Positions 1-6,820 of a stretch of DNA of 7,836 nucleotides are shown piece by piece. How positions within the stretch are numbered: the first letter of the stretch is position 1; the number at the start of each line of letters is the position of its first letter. Position numbers and translations under genes: made by a program. The notes below the pieces were generated by a model that did no database searches, had not been told where the DNA came from, and was given only the letters and a program-made list of their open reading frames with translations. This stretch comes from JANXVV01 sp038230975 (GTDB lineage Bacteria > Planctomycetota > Phycisphaerae > Tepidisphaerales > Tepidisphaeraceae), in contig JBBRMF010000245.1 in the NCBI GenBank assembly GCA_038230975.1, positions 1-7,836 on the forward strand, in the 5' to 3' direction.

Positions 1-794
1 GAAACGCTCAATGGATGTTGGTTAGCGAGAAAGTGACTGTACGAGACGCCGGTGGCGAGTTCTCTATTCGAAAGTGAAAGCAAAGTGCTGCTTGTTAATA
101 CGGGAGAGAATTTGACGTAACCCGAGATCTGGCGGTAATTGCGTTCCAGGCCGCCCGAAAGAACGTCGTGACCCCCGCCGCCCCATAGTGTGTCAAACTT
201 CCCACCGCTGAGCGAATCATCGCCGGCACCCCCGAAGACTTCATAGGAGTCTCCCCCGCTGTGAATGATGTTGGATCCCTGGCCGCCAAAAATATATCCG
301 CGACCGCTCCCGGTAGTGATGGTGTTGTTTCCCTTTGCTCCGTAGATCAGTTTGAAATTATTCCCTGCGATGATCGTATCGTTCCCGGATCCGCCGACCA
401 CCGTGTCATCACCGGTTCCGGTGTAGATCGTATCATTACCGCTGCCACCGCAAAGGATCAGATCGCGTTCTGATCCACCCACGACGGTATTATTGCCGTT
501 CAGCGGAATCAGGCGAACACGGATGCTGAATTTCGCGACGGACTCATCGACGTGCAGCCAATCGTCCCCGGCTCCCCCGACCAGATTGATAAGGGAGATA
601 TCGCTCGCGTGATAGCCGTAACCGACCCCGTTTAAATTTACCTGGACGATCTTCTGAACTTTGTCGAGCGATACCGAAATGTTGTTGCCCGCGACGGTGT
701 CGCCCTCGACGGTCAGTTGTTTGCCGTGAAGCAGGACGGATGAAAGAAGAACGCGGTTTTCGAGTGTTTCGAAGTCGTAAGAGCCGATGGCCAT
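1..794 (-). CDS. LEPR-XLL motif protein with RTX-like Ca-binding repeats (partial, C-terminus beyond window)
   Basis: The frame is open from the ATG at 794 to the left edge, giving 264 residues with no stop. Residues 8-19 read FETLENRVLLSS, a clear version of the LEPR-XLL motif found near the N-terminus of planctomycete and PVC surface or secreted proteins. No hydrophobic signal peptide is visible, which is common for this class. Residues 73-78 (GGAGDD) and then 106-215 form glycine/aspartate-rich nonapeptide-like repeats such as GGSGNDTI, GTGDDTVV, GGAGDDSLSGG and GGGGHDVLSGG. This is the haemolysin-type (RTX) parallel beta-roll pattern that binds calcium. Middle copies (GAKGNNTI, GGQGSNII) have Asn in place of Asp and may bind calcium poorly. 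Residues 219-264 are non-repetitive. AAGGA lies 7 nt before the ATG as a ribosome site. The gene follows thiD by 44 bp on the same strand. An exported or cell-surface calcium-stabilised protein is inferred; its partner or substrate is unknown. Confidence 0.85.
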   Translation of the reverse strand, partial: MAIGSYDFETLENRVLLSSVLLHGKQLTVEGDTVAGNNISVSLDKVQKIVQVNLNGVGYGYHASDISLINLVGGAGDDWLHVDESVAKFSIRVRLIPLNGNNTVVGGSERDLILCGGSGNDTIYTGTGDDTVVGGSGNDTIIAGNNFKLIYGAKGNNTITTGSGRGYIFGGQGSNIIHSGGDSYEVFGGAGDDSLSGGKFDTLWGGGGHDVLSGGLERNYRQISGYVKFSPVLTSSTLLSLSNRELATGVSYSHFLANQHPLSV

Positions 795-838
795 GATCGA
801 ATCCTTGATCTTTAAAGATTGCGTGCCGAAAACGCGCT

Positions 839-1639
839 TTATTTCTTTTTGGGTGCAAACGCCAGCACATTCACCGGCGATGTTCCGCGACCTTGCCCGT
901 CACTGTACTGGATCGCCATTGTTACCACATTTTTGGCCTGATCGATCGCTTCGATCAGGGTCTTGCCGTTGGCGAGCCCGGCGGTGATGGCGGCGCTATA
1001 AACATCACCGCTGCCGTGCGTCTTTTCTTTGGGTTGGGTCTTACCGGTGAACTCCAGAAATTCCTTGCCATCGAAAAAGAGATCGACGGTCTGATCCCCC
1101 GTCAGAACCGCTTTGATGACCGCAGCCTTGGCCCCAAGCTCGATCAGTCTGCGAGCGGCATCCTTGGCACTGGCGATGTTGTCGAGACGATCGTTATTAA
1201 AGCCCGTCAAAACTGCGGCCTCGGACGTGTCCGCGGTCACCACTGTCGCCAACGGAAGCAATTTCTTAGCCAACGCGGCCAAGCCGTCATCCGAAAGCAG
1301 CTTGGCCCCGGACCGTGAAAGAATCACCGGATCGCAAACATACTTCAGCAGCTTGTTTCGCTTGATGGCGTCTTCCACCACTTCGACGATTTGCAGCGTC
1401 GCCAGCATTCCGGTCTTGCAGGCTTCGACTTCGATATCGCCGGCCGAGTGATCGATCTGCTTGCGGATCAATTCCGGGTCCAGATCAAATCGATCGTGAA
1501 TCCCCAGGGTATTTTGGGCCGTCACGGACGTAATCACGCTCATGCCGTAAACACCGAGCACGCTAAAAGTCTTCAGATCAGCCTGGATGCCTGCTCCACC
1601 GCAGGAGTCCGAGCCGGAAATAGTCAGGGCCGTAATCAT
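839..1639 (-). CDS. thiD: ThiD-family hydroxymethylpyrimidine/phosphomethylpyrimidine kinase (possible pyridoxal-kinase-like variant)
   Basis: A 266-residue protein of the usual ThiD length. The family phosphorylates hydroxymethylpyrimidine (HMP) and then HMP-phosphate to HMP-PP in cytoplasmic thiamine synthesis. The N-terminus is classic: ALTISGSDSCGGAGIQADLK (residues 4-23), then GVYG, then SVTAQNT. CDPVILSRSG (102-111) matches the family DPV..(K/R)SG segment. The C-terminal anion-hole motif THGSGD (207-212) followed by VYSAA is in place. Three points are odd. The residue after GSG is Asp212 where ThiD has its catalytic Cys (THGTGC). The usual TPNxxEA is TADTSEA (135-141). The usual KGGH is KAVL (176-179). 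Asp in this position is the ribokinase-type catalytic base, also seen in PdxK/PdxY, so the substrate is uncertain. No other thiamine gene is nearby and no TPP riboswitch was recognised upstream. GAGAGGA lies 9 nt before the ATG. Confidence 0.85.
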   Translation of the reverse strand: MITALTISGSDSCGGAGIQADLKTFSVLGVYGMSVITSVTAQNTLGIHDRFDLDPELIRKQIDHSAGDIEVEACKTGMLATLQIVEVVEDAIKRNKLLKYVCDPVILSRSGAKLLSDDGLAALAKKLLPLATVVTADTSEAAVLTGFNNDRLDNIASAKDAARRLIELGAKAAVIKAVLTGDQTVDLFFDGKEFLEFTGKTQPKEKTHGSGDVYSAAITAGLANGKTLIEAIDQAKNVVTMAIQYSDGQGRGTSPVNVLAFAPKKK

Positions 1640-1663
1640 GGTCCGTCAGTCCTCTCTTCTGTT

Positions 1664-1700
1664 CGTTGAATGGCGCGGTAATGTAGCGGTGTATTCAACG
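1664..1700. promoter_or_regulatory. Inverted repeat in the thiD / small membrane protein divergent spacer
   Basis: CGTTGAAT at 1664-1671 is a perfect inverted copy of ATTCAACG at 1693-1700, separated by 21 nt. It lies between two divergent starts, 25 nt before thiD. It could be an operator or an mRNA hairpin. An 8-bp dyad can also arise by chance, and no convincing -35/-10 pair was found next to it. Confidence 0.25.
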
Positions 1701-1731
1701 GATCGCAATGACACCTTTCGCGGGAATTAAG

Positions 1732-1935
1732 ATGATTCGTAAGAGAATTTCGACGTTTCTACTTGGCATCTTCTTTGTCGCCTGCGGTGTTGCCGTCATT
1801 TTGGAGCGATATCGCCAGAATCATCCACTCAATGCCTATGATGATCACGCGATTTCGAGAGGGGCTTTAATGATCGGCGGTGGGGTGATTGGAATCATCG
1901 CAGCTTTTATCAGTGGCGGACGCAAAAAGCCCTGA
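1732..1935 (+). CDS. Small two-helix inner-membrane protein, unknown function
   Basis: A 67-residue protein starting MIRKRISTF. A basic N-terminus leads into one hydrophobic helix (about residues 8-25, TFLLGIFFVACGVAVIL). A polar loop with charged and aromatic residues follows (ERYRQNHPLNAYDDHAISR), then a second glycine-rich helix (about 45-61) and a basic end, GGRKKP. The positive charge at both ends predicts that both termini are cytoplasmic, giving a hairpin topology. I prefer ATG 1732 because the Lys/Arg residues then directly precede the first helix and GGGAA sits 5 nt upstream. An in-frame ATG at 1708 would add eight residues. I do not recognise a family. The stop codon abuts that of yidD on the other strand with no gap, so the transcripts must run into each other or terminate inside the neighbouring gene. 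It is transcribed away from thiD. Confidence 0.65.
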   Translation: MIRKRISTFLLGIFFVACGVAVILERYRQNHPLNAYDDHAISRGALMIGGGVIGIIAAFISGGRKKP

Positions 1936-2151
1936 TCAAGCGGGATCACTGCCACTTCCACCCCACGGATTGCACCGGAAAATCCGCTTCACCGCCCGCC
2001 AGCCACCTCTCCAGGGGCCATACAGATTTATCGCGTCCATCGCATATTGGCTGCAAGTAGGATGAAACCGACACTGCCCGCCCATCAATCGCCCCAGCGA
2101 TACGCGATAGAGCAAAACGAGTTGGATGAGAAACCATCGCACGTTTTTCAA
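1936..2151 (-). CDS. yidD: YidD membrane protein insertion efficiency factor
   Basis: A 71-residue protein with the full YidD signature: CRFHPTCSQYAMDAI (residues 27-41), then a short YG..RGGW.A.KRI.RC segment, ending NPWGGSGSDPA. The three conserved Cys (27, 33, 60) are present. YidD is a small amphipathic inner-face membrane protein reported to help YidC and Sec insert membrane proteins. The start is TTG at 2151-2149. It overlaps the rnpA stop as TTGA, with no Shine-Dalgarno site of its own, so translation is probably coupled to rnpA. GTG at 2142 is an alternative that would lose three residues. The rnpA-yidD order is the conserved bacterial one, but yidC does not follow. The next gene downstream is the convergent small membrane protein. 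Confidence 0.95.
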   Translation of the reverse strand: MKNVRWFLIQLVLLYRVSLGRLMGGQCRFHPTCSQYAMDAINLYGPWRGGWRAVKRIFRCNPWGGSGSDPA

Positions 2152-2531
2152 GTCTTTGATTCAAACGTTCGGTGCAGTTTTAAGACGGAAGCCGAAAGCA
2201 GCTTCTGATACTCCGCCAAAATCAATGGCAGATGCGGACGGACCACAATCACCAGATCATATCCCTTCGGCACATCGTGCTGCATCAACCGGAAGGCCTC
2301 TCGCAATTGCCGCTTGATCCTATTGCGACGGACGGCGATTCCGATTTTTCGCGACACACTCAGCCCCAGCCGACAATGCGACAGACCGTTGGGAATGGCG
2401 TAAATCGTCAACGGTCCGCGCGATTCACGGGTGCGGCCGTCGTAAACCGCGTTGAACGCCGACGGCCCGTGCAGGCGATGCGTTTTGGGAAATTCGTAGG
2501 TAATCAGTGAATGCCTTTTGCCGCCAACCAT
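2148..2531 (-). CDS. rnpA: Ribonuclease P protein component
   Basis: A 127-residue basic protein, normal for RnpA, the protein cofactor that helps the RNase P RNA bind pre-tRNA leaders. Family marks are the N-terminal FPKTHRLHGPSAFNAVY (14-30) and the central RNR region RLGLSVSRKIGIAVRRNR (54-71). The latter runs into IKRQLREAFR, the arginine-rich helix that contacts RNA. GYDLVIVVRP (90-99) forms the late strand. The start chosen is ATG 2531, the only ATG close to the conserved N-terminus, although its ribosome site is weak. This start lies inside the 3' end of trxB, a 28-nt overlap, and the stop overlaps the yidD start. The three genes therefore form a tight operon. The usual upstream neighbour rpmH is absent here; trxB takes its place. 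Confidence 0.95.
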   Translation of the reverse strand: MVGGKRHSLITYEFPKTHRLHGPSAFNAVYDGRTRESRGPLTIYAIPNGLSHCRLGLSVSRKIGIAVRRNRIKRQLREAFRLMQHDVPKGYDLVIVVRPHLPLILAEYQKLLSASVLKLHRTFESKT

Positions 2532-3478
2532 CGCTCGGCATCAAGCGATGCCTTGCAACCCATGCCGGCTGCGGTGATCGCCTGTTTGTACATCGGATCT
2601 GCAACGTCACCGGCGGCAAAGACGCCTTCGACGCTTGTGGTCGTCCGGAACGGGTCTTCCAGGCTGATAAATCCCTTGTCATCCAGTTTCAATTGGCCAC
2701 GAAGGAACTTCGTATTCGGCGTATGGCCGATCGCGACAAACATGCCCGGGGCATCGATCGTTTGCATCTCACCGGTTTTGAGATTTTTCAGCCGGACACC
2801 GGTCATACCGCGCTCGTCATCGCCAAGCACTTCGTCCACCGCGCTGTCCCACATCGGTTTAATCTTGGGATTGGCAAGGCAGCGGTCGGCCATGATCTGA
2901 CTGGCGCGCAATTTATCTCGCCGATGGATTAGATAAACCTGACTCGCAAATTTGGTGAGATAACCGCTTTCTTCGCAGGCAGAATCACCGCCACCGACCA
3001 CAATCAATGGCTTATTTCGAAACCTCGGCAGCGCTCCATCGCAAACCGCGCACGCTGAAACACCGTTATTTTTGAAACGGCTTTCAGACTCCAGCCCAAT
3101 ATAATTCGCACTGGCCCCGGTCGCGATCACCACGGAATGGGCTTTGATCGTCTCACCGGCTGAATCTTTCAAAACAAATGGACGCTGGCTCAGGTCCACA
3201 TCGACAATATCTTCGGTCATGATGCGCGTGCCGAACCGATCCGATTGCTCGCGCATGGCCATCATCAGCTCAGGCCCCATGATCCCTTTGGGAAAACCGG
3301 GGAAGTTCTCCACCTCTGTGGTTAAATTAAGCTGACCGAGTGGCAGCGTCCCGAGAAGGCGATTTTCTTCACTGATGGCACCTTCGTAGGCAAGAGGATT
3401 CAGATTAGCGCGGGCGGCGTAAATTGCACATGTCCAACCAGCCGGGCCAGAACCGATGATAACGAGTTTTTCTACCAT
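2504..3478 (-). CDS. trxB: Thioredoxin-disulfide reductase (NADPH, FAD)
   Basis: A 324-residue flavoprotein, the usual TrxB length. It passes electrons from NADPH through FAD and a redox disulfide to thioredoxin in the cytoplasm. Visible motifs in order are GSGPAG (9-14, FAD), GQLNLTTEVENFPGFP (48-63), the redox pair CAVC in ACAVCDG (Cys143 and Cys146), GGGDSACEE (162-170, NADPH), HRR (185-187), and GVFAAGD (285-291) followed by YKQAITAAGMGCKASLDAE. The more usual active site is CATC. I chose ATG 3478 by family length, but it has no clear Shine-Dalgarno site. The frame stays open to a GTG at 3571, and an in-frame ATG at 3529 has AAGG 7 nt before it, which would add 17 residues (MQGLSERPMIGIISSTI). 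The gene leads the trxB-rnpA-yidD operon and is divergent from the Nudix gene. Confidence 0.95.
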   Translation of the reverse strand: MVEKLVIIGSGPAGWTCAIYAARANLNPLAYEGAISEENRLLGTLPLGQLNLTTEVENFPGFPKGIMGPELMMAMREQSDRFGTRIMTEDIVDVDLSQRPFVLKDSAGETIKAHSVVIATGASANYIGLESESRFKNNGVSACAVCDGALPRFRNKPLIVVGGGDSACEESGYLTKFASQVYLIHRRDKLRASQIMADRCLANPKIKPMWDSAVDEVLGDDERGMTGVRLKNLKTGEMQTIDAPGMFVAIGHTPNTKFLRGQLKLDDKGFISLEDPFRTTTSVEGVFAAGDVADPMYKQAITAAGMGCKASLDAERWLAAKGIH

Positions 3479-3589
3479 AATTGTACTTGAGATTATGCCG
3501 ATCATAGGCCGTTCGGAAAGACCCTGCATGAATTTGCCTTGCGTGGTATAAAGGTTCGGTCCCCTCCCCACTGCGGGTAGGGCTTGTCA

Positions 3590-3677
3590 ATTTATTTAGC
3601 CGCTTCGCTTGCGAAGCGTGTCTGGCGGTCGTCCAAATCCCTCGGACACGGGTCGCAAGCGAAGCGGCTAAATAAAT
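3590..3677. repeat. 88-bp long-stem palindromic element (REP/MITE-like)
   Basis: The arm 3590-3614 (beginning ATTTATTTAGCCGCTTCG) is an exact inverted copy of 3653-3677, giving a 25-bp perfect stem. After a 2-nt by 2-nt mismatch the stem resumes for 6 bp (CGTGTC 3617-3622 with GACACG 3645-3650), leaving a 22-nt loop. The left arm also contains its own small hairpin, CGCTTCGC-tt-GCGAAGCG (3601-3618). There is no coding frame inside and no U-run after the stem, so it is not a standard terminator. It sits in the 270-bp divergent spacer between trxB and the Nudix gene. A non-autonomous repeat of the REP/MITE kind is the best reading. No target-site duplication was seen, and copy number cannot be judged from one window. 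Confidence 0.7.
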
Positions 3678-3748
3678 CCACACGCCCGGCACATGGGGAA
3701 AGTGAACCGGAAAAAACGGGCATTCTCTTTGAAGGTATTACGTGATCT

Positions 3749-4285
3749 ATGAGCCATCAACTCATCGAAAAGCGGATTATTTACGACGGCAAGCGGGTGC
3801 GACTGGAAGTCCATCACCTGGAAGATGAGGACGGCCACCGGATTCAAAAAGAGGTCTGCGTCCATCCAGGGGCCGTCGTCATTCTGGCTTTTCTGGATGC
3901 GGATACGATTTTGCTCATCCGCAATCGCCGATATACCATTGGGCAGTATTTGCTCGAACTACCCGCCGGGGGACTGGAAAAGAACGAAGATCCAATCAAT
4001 GGAGCCGGTCGAGAACTGGTTGAGGAAACGGGTTATCTGGCCGGGCGATTGAAGCGATTGTTGGATTTCTATTCCTCGCCGGGAATTCTAAGCGAGAAAA
4101 TGTACACCTTTGCTGCCTACGATCTGGAGAAAGCCGGACAGGATCTTGAGGAAGACGAAGAAATTGAAGTCATGCCCGTTTCGTTTGACGAGGCGGTCCG
4201 TATGATCGGTGATGGCCGGATCATCGACGGAAAGACCATCGCGACATTGTTGGCGTACGAGCGGTTTTACCGCGGTAAAGATTAA
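3749..4285 (+). CDS. Nudix hydrolase, ADP-ribose pyrophosphatase (NudF) type
   Basis: A 178-residue protein with a perfect Nudix box, GX5EX7REUXEEXGU, at residues 74-96. The catalytic residues Arg88, Glu89, Glu92 and Glu93 are all present and expected to bind magnesium. The surrounding ELPAGGLE (70-77) and, after the box, the LLDFYSSPGILSEKMYTF segment (104-121) match the ADP-ribose pyrophosphatase subfamily. That subfamily splits ADP-ribose or related ADP-sugars into AMP and a sugar phosphate. Substrate choice within the subfamily cannot be fixed from sequence alone. GAAGG lies upstream of the ATG but at long spacing (about 13 nt). The gene starts a plus-strand unit and is followed after about 21 nt by the rhomboid gene, so the two are probably co-transcribed. 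A functional link between them is not evident. Confidence 0.9.
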   Translation: MSHQLIEKRIIYDGKRVRLEVHHLEDEDGHRIQKEVCVHPGAVVILAFLDADTILLIRNRRYTIGQYLLELPAGGLEKNEDPINGAGRELVEETGYLAGRLKRLLDFYSSPGILSEKMYTFAAYDLEKAGQDLEEDEEIEVMPVSFDEAVRMIGDGRIIDGKTIATLLAYERFYRGKD

Positions 4286-4306
4286 TTACGAAGGGTGAAA
4301 ACTGTC

Positions 4307-5161
4307 ATGAGCTGGGAAGATCGTGCTTATTATCGTGACGGACCCACTCGGGACGGTCCGCGGCTTGTTTTTCCGATGCCGTCCCGGTTGACCTTCGGAT
4401 TGATTCTTTCCAATCTCATTATTTTTCTCCTGCAGTCACTTACGAGTTCGGCAGGCCGCAGCCCACTAGTTGACTGGGGTGTTCTTACGTTTACGGGGGG
4501 GAAGGCTTTCATTCAGCCTTGGCGGTGGATTACCTACCAGTATTTGCACGCGGGTGGACAGCATGTGTTTTTTAACATGCTCACGATCTACTTTTTCGTG
4601 CCGATGCTGGAACGCCTTTGGGGATGGAAGCGCACATTCGCGTTCTATACCCTTGGGGGGATACTGGCGGGTGTCACCTACGGAATGATGTGTTTATTCA
4701 CGGGTGCCAGGTATTCTTTCCTACTCGGAGCCAGTGGATCGATCTTATCCATCACGGGCGCTTTGGCTGCGGTCGTGCCGGACATGCAGGTGTTGCTGAT
4801 CGTCATCCCGATGACCATGCGGACGATGGCGCTACTGTTTGGCGTCTTGTACACGCTCACGGTTGTTGGAGATCACAGCCTCTCGGACGCGGCCCACTTG
4901 GGTGGTTTGGTATTTGGATGGCTACTGCCTAAATATGCAAGTGGGTTTTGGTCACGTGCGCTTCAAAGCCAGCAGCATCGTCGCGTTCGTCAACATGTGG
5001 ATGCAGAGCGTAACGAGCAGGAGAATGTCGATCGAATTCTTGAAAAAGTGCATCAGCAGGGAATGAATTCTCTGACGTGGGGTGAGCGGAGAATTTTGAA
5101 GAAAGCCACCGAGCACCAAAAGCAGCGAGATCTGGAAGTTTCCCGCTCTCGTAAGTCTTAA
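4307..5161 (+). CDS. Rhomboid family intramembrane serine protease with DUF6576-like C-terminal tail
   Basis: A 284-residue multi-pass membrane protein. Rhomboids cut transmembrane substrates inside the bilayer with a Ser-His dyad. All key positions are visible: HAGGQHVFFN (His81, His86, Asn90), the nucleophile in GASG (Ser143), and the catalytic His197 in DAAHLGG with the following LVFGWLLP helix. About six hydrophobic segments span residues 28-210. After the membrane core is a charged cytoplasmic tail (about 215-284). Its VDRILEKVHQQGMNSLTWGE..ILKKA stretch matches the short helical DUF6576 seen at the end of many PVC and Bacteroidota rhomboids. I prefer ATG 4307, with GGTGA 8 nt upstream; GTG 4295 would add four residues. 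It lies about 21 nt after the Nudix gene. Its substrate is unknown. Confidence 0.92.
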   Translation: MSWEDRAYYRDGPTRDGPRLVFPMPSRLTFGLILSNLIIFLLQSLTSSAGRSPLVDWGVLTFTGGKAFIQPWRWITYQYLHAGGQHVFFNMLTIYFFVPMLERLWGWKRTFAFYTLGGILAGVTYGMMCLFTGARYSFLLGASGSILSITGALAAVVPDMQVLLIVIPMTMRTMALLFGVLYTLTVVGDHSLSDAAHLGGLVFGWLLPKYASGFWSRALQSQQHRRVRQHVDAERNEQENVDRILEKVHQQGMNSLTWGERRILKKATEHQKQRDLEVSRSRKS

Positions 5162-5329
5162 GTGTTCCGAAGTCCGTTTTTATTTTCGCGGCTGTGCCGT
5201 ATGCAGGCGTTTCTTGCAATCTTAACAAAAGCGTGCGCCTTCGGCACTGCCGCTGAAAAAAGGGAATGCGCGGGATTCATTCCGCCGCCCCTTTCCACGT
5301 ACCCCTTCCTCCGTTAGCTTACGAATGAC

Positions 5330-6739
5330 ATGAATCACGCAGCTTTTCAGCAGTGTATCAACCCCGCCTGTCGTGCCACTTATGGCGTTGAAGAGGTCCG
5401 CGTTTCCTGCGCGAAATGCGACAGCCTGCTCGATATTCTCTATGACTGGAACAAGCTCCCCATCCCGAAAAGCCTCAGCTTTTTCGAGCACCGCTGGAGC
5501 ACTAAAGGCACGGGCGTGGAAGGGCGATTGGATTTTTCCGGCGTATGGCGATTCCGCGAATTGATGCCGTTTTATAATTCGGAAGACGATATCGTCACGA
5601 TCGGTGAAGGCCGCACCGTGTTACAGCAGGCCGATCTGCTGGCGCGACAACTGGGGATGAAGCAGGGGAATCTGCTATTACAGTACGAGGGATTGAATCC
5701 CAGCGGCAGTTTCAAAGACAACGGCATGACCGCGGCCTTTACACACGCCAAGATGGTCGGGGCGAAAAAGGTGGCGTGCGCCTCTACGGGAAATACCTCG
5801 GCGAGTCTGGCGGTGTTCGCGGCGTTCGCGGAGATGAAAGGGGTTGTCTTCATCGGCACGGGCAAAATTTCTTTTGGCAAGCTGTCGCAAGCCTTGGATT
5901 ACGGCGCGCGAACGATTCAAATCAAAGGTGATTTTGACGCCTGTTTACGGCGGATACGACACATCGCAGTCGATATGCCGGAACTGGGCATTTATCTGAT
6001 GAACAGCGTCAACCCGTTTCGACTTGAAGGCCAGAAGAGCATCATGTTCCGCATCCTGGAAGCCCGCGACTGGCAAAGTCCGGATTGGATCGTCGTGCCC
6101 GGCGGCAACCTCGGAAACTGCTCGGCGTTCGGCAAAGCGTTTGCCGAAATGAAAGAACTGGGTCTTGTGAAAAAGATCCCGAGGCTGGCCGTCATCAACG
6201 CCAGCGGAGCCAACACGCTCAATACGCTTTATAACCAGCACAACCTCCGCTGGGATGGCGGCAACTACGATCGGTCGAAAATCCAAGGCCTGTACGCAGG
6301 CATGGATGAGGCCAACTATTACCCGCACACGGTCGCCAGCGCCATTGAGATTAGTCGGCCTGTGAATCTACCCAAAGCGCTGCGGGCGCTGGATGTGATG
6401 AATGGCGTCGTTCGCGAAGTGACCGATGATGAAATCCTCGAGCATCGCGCGATGGTCGCCCGCTGGGGCTTCGGTTGCGAACCCGCCAGCGGTGCAAGTG
6501 TGGCCGGCATGCACAAATTGCTTGAGGAGGGCGTCATCGGCCGCGATGAAACGGTTGCCTGCATTCTCACCGGGCATGAATTGAAAGACCCGAATGTCAC
6601 GGTGAAATATCACACGGGCGTGGATATGAAGACCGTCCAGGATCTGGCCCCGCGCGAGGAACCGCATGGGAAGTTGTCGAACAAGCCCGTGCAGGTGGAG
6701 GATGATTTGGAAGCGATTCTTCGGGCGATCGGGACGTGA
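5330..6739 (+). CDS. thrC: Threonine synthase (PLP-dependent) with N-terminal zinc-ribbon-like segment
   Basis: A 469-residue fold-type II PLP enzyme that converts O-phosphohomoserine to threonine in the cytoplasm. The N-terminus has Cys9, Cys14, Cys27 and Cys30 (C-x4-C...C-x2-C), a likely zinc-ribbon cap known in one branch of the family. The PLP lysine is Lys129 in NPSGSFKDNG (123-132). STGNTSAS (152-159) and PGGNLGN (257-263) form the substrate and phosphate loops. CEPASGAS and ILTGHELKDP (412-421) close the C-terminal part. No clear Shine-Dalgarno site precedes ATG 5330. The bases ATGACATGA at 5325-5333 put a two-codon frame across the start, probably by chance. The 168-bp gap before it shows no convincing promoter or terminator. 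dapB follows on the same strand after the GxxExxY cassette, pairing threonine with lysine synthesis. A related phosphohomoserine-type enzyme is possible but less likely. Confidence 0.92.
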   Translation: MNHAAFQQCINPACRATYGVEEVRVSCAKCDSLLDILYDWNKLPIPKSLSFFEHRWSTKGTGVEGRLDFSGVWRFRELMPFYNSEDDIVTIGEGRTVLQQADLLARQLGMKQGNLLLQYEGLNPSGSFKDNGMTAAFTHAKMVGAKKVACASTGNTSASLAVFAAFAEMKGVVFIGTGKISFGKLSQALDYGARTIQIKGDFDACLRRIRHIAVDMPELGIYLMNSVNPFRLEGQKSIMFRILEARDWQSPDWIVVPGGNLGNCSAFGKAFAEMKELGLVKKIPRLAVINASGANTLNTLYNQHNLRWDGGNYDRSKIQGLYAGMDEANYYPHTVASAIEISRPVNLPKALRALDVMNGVVREVTDDEILEHRAMVARWGFGCEPASGASVAGMHKLLEEGVIGRDETVACILTGHELKDPNVTVKYHTGVDMKTVQDLAPREEPHGKLSNKPVQVEDDLEAILRAIGT

Positions 6740-6757
6740 TCGTCGGACGACATACGG

Positions 6758-6807
6758 GGGGAGCCACCGAGGACACGGAGAACACAGAGGACGGCACAGA
6801 GAAAATG
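6758..6807 (+). repeat. Left terminal inverted repeat of the GxxExxY cassette
   Basis: Begins GGGGAGCCAC and includes GAGAACACAG and CACAGAGAAA. It pairs with 7241-7290: the first 10 bases are identical and 40 of 50 match overall. It starts 18 bp after the thrC stop and ends 13 bp before the start codon of the cassette gene. Confidence 0.8.
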
Positions 6808-6820
6808 CGGGAAGTGGAAA

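Noticed and set aside
893..1318. Plus-strand 141-residue open frame inside thiD.
   Set aside because: It lies antisense to a well-supported gene, and the protein shows no recognisable motif.
3585..3590. Perfect TTGACA (-35-like) on the minus strand, facing trxB.
   Set aside because: No acceptable -10 box at 16-18 nt; the nearest TTTATA is about 32 nt away. It also sits at the edge of the palindromic element.
3590..3677. The long hairpin as an intrinsic terminator.
   Set aside because: There is no gene ending at it on either strand and no U-run after the stem.
4307..5161. Rhomboid as a rhombosortase processing the LEPR-XLL protein.
   Set aside because: The genes are far apart and on opposite strands, no C-terminal sorting signal is visible in this window, and the DUF6576-like tail marks it as a general rhomboid.
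5162..5329. Riboswitch or attenuator before thrC.
   Set aside because: Only short, weak stems and no leader peptide rich in Thr or Ile codons were seen; the ATGACATGA frame is too short to mean anything.
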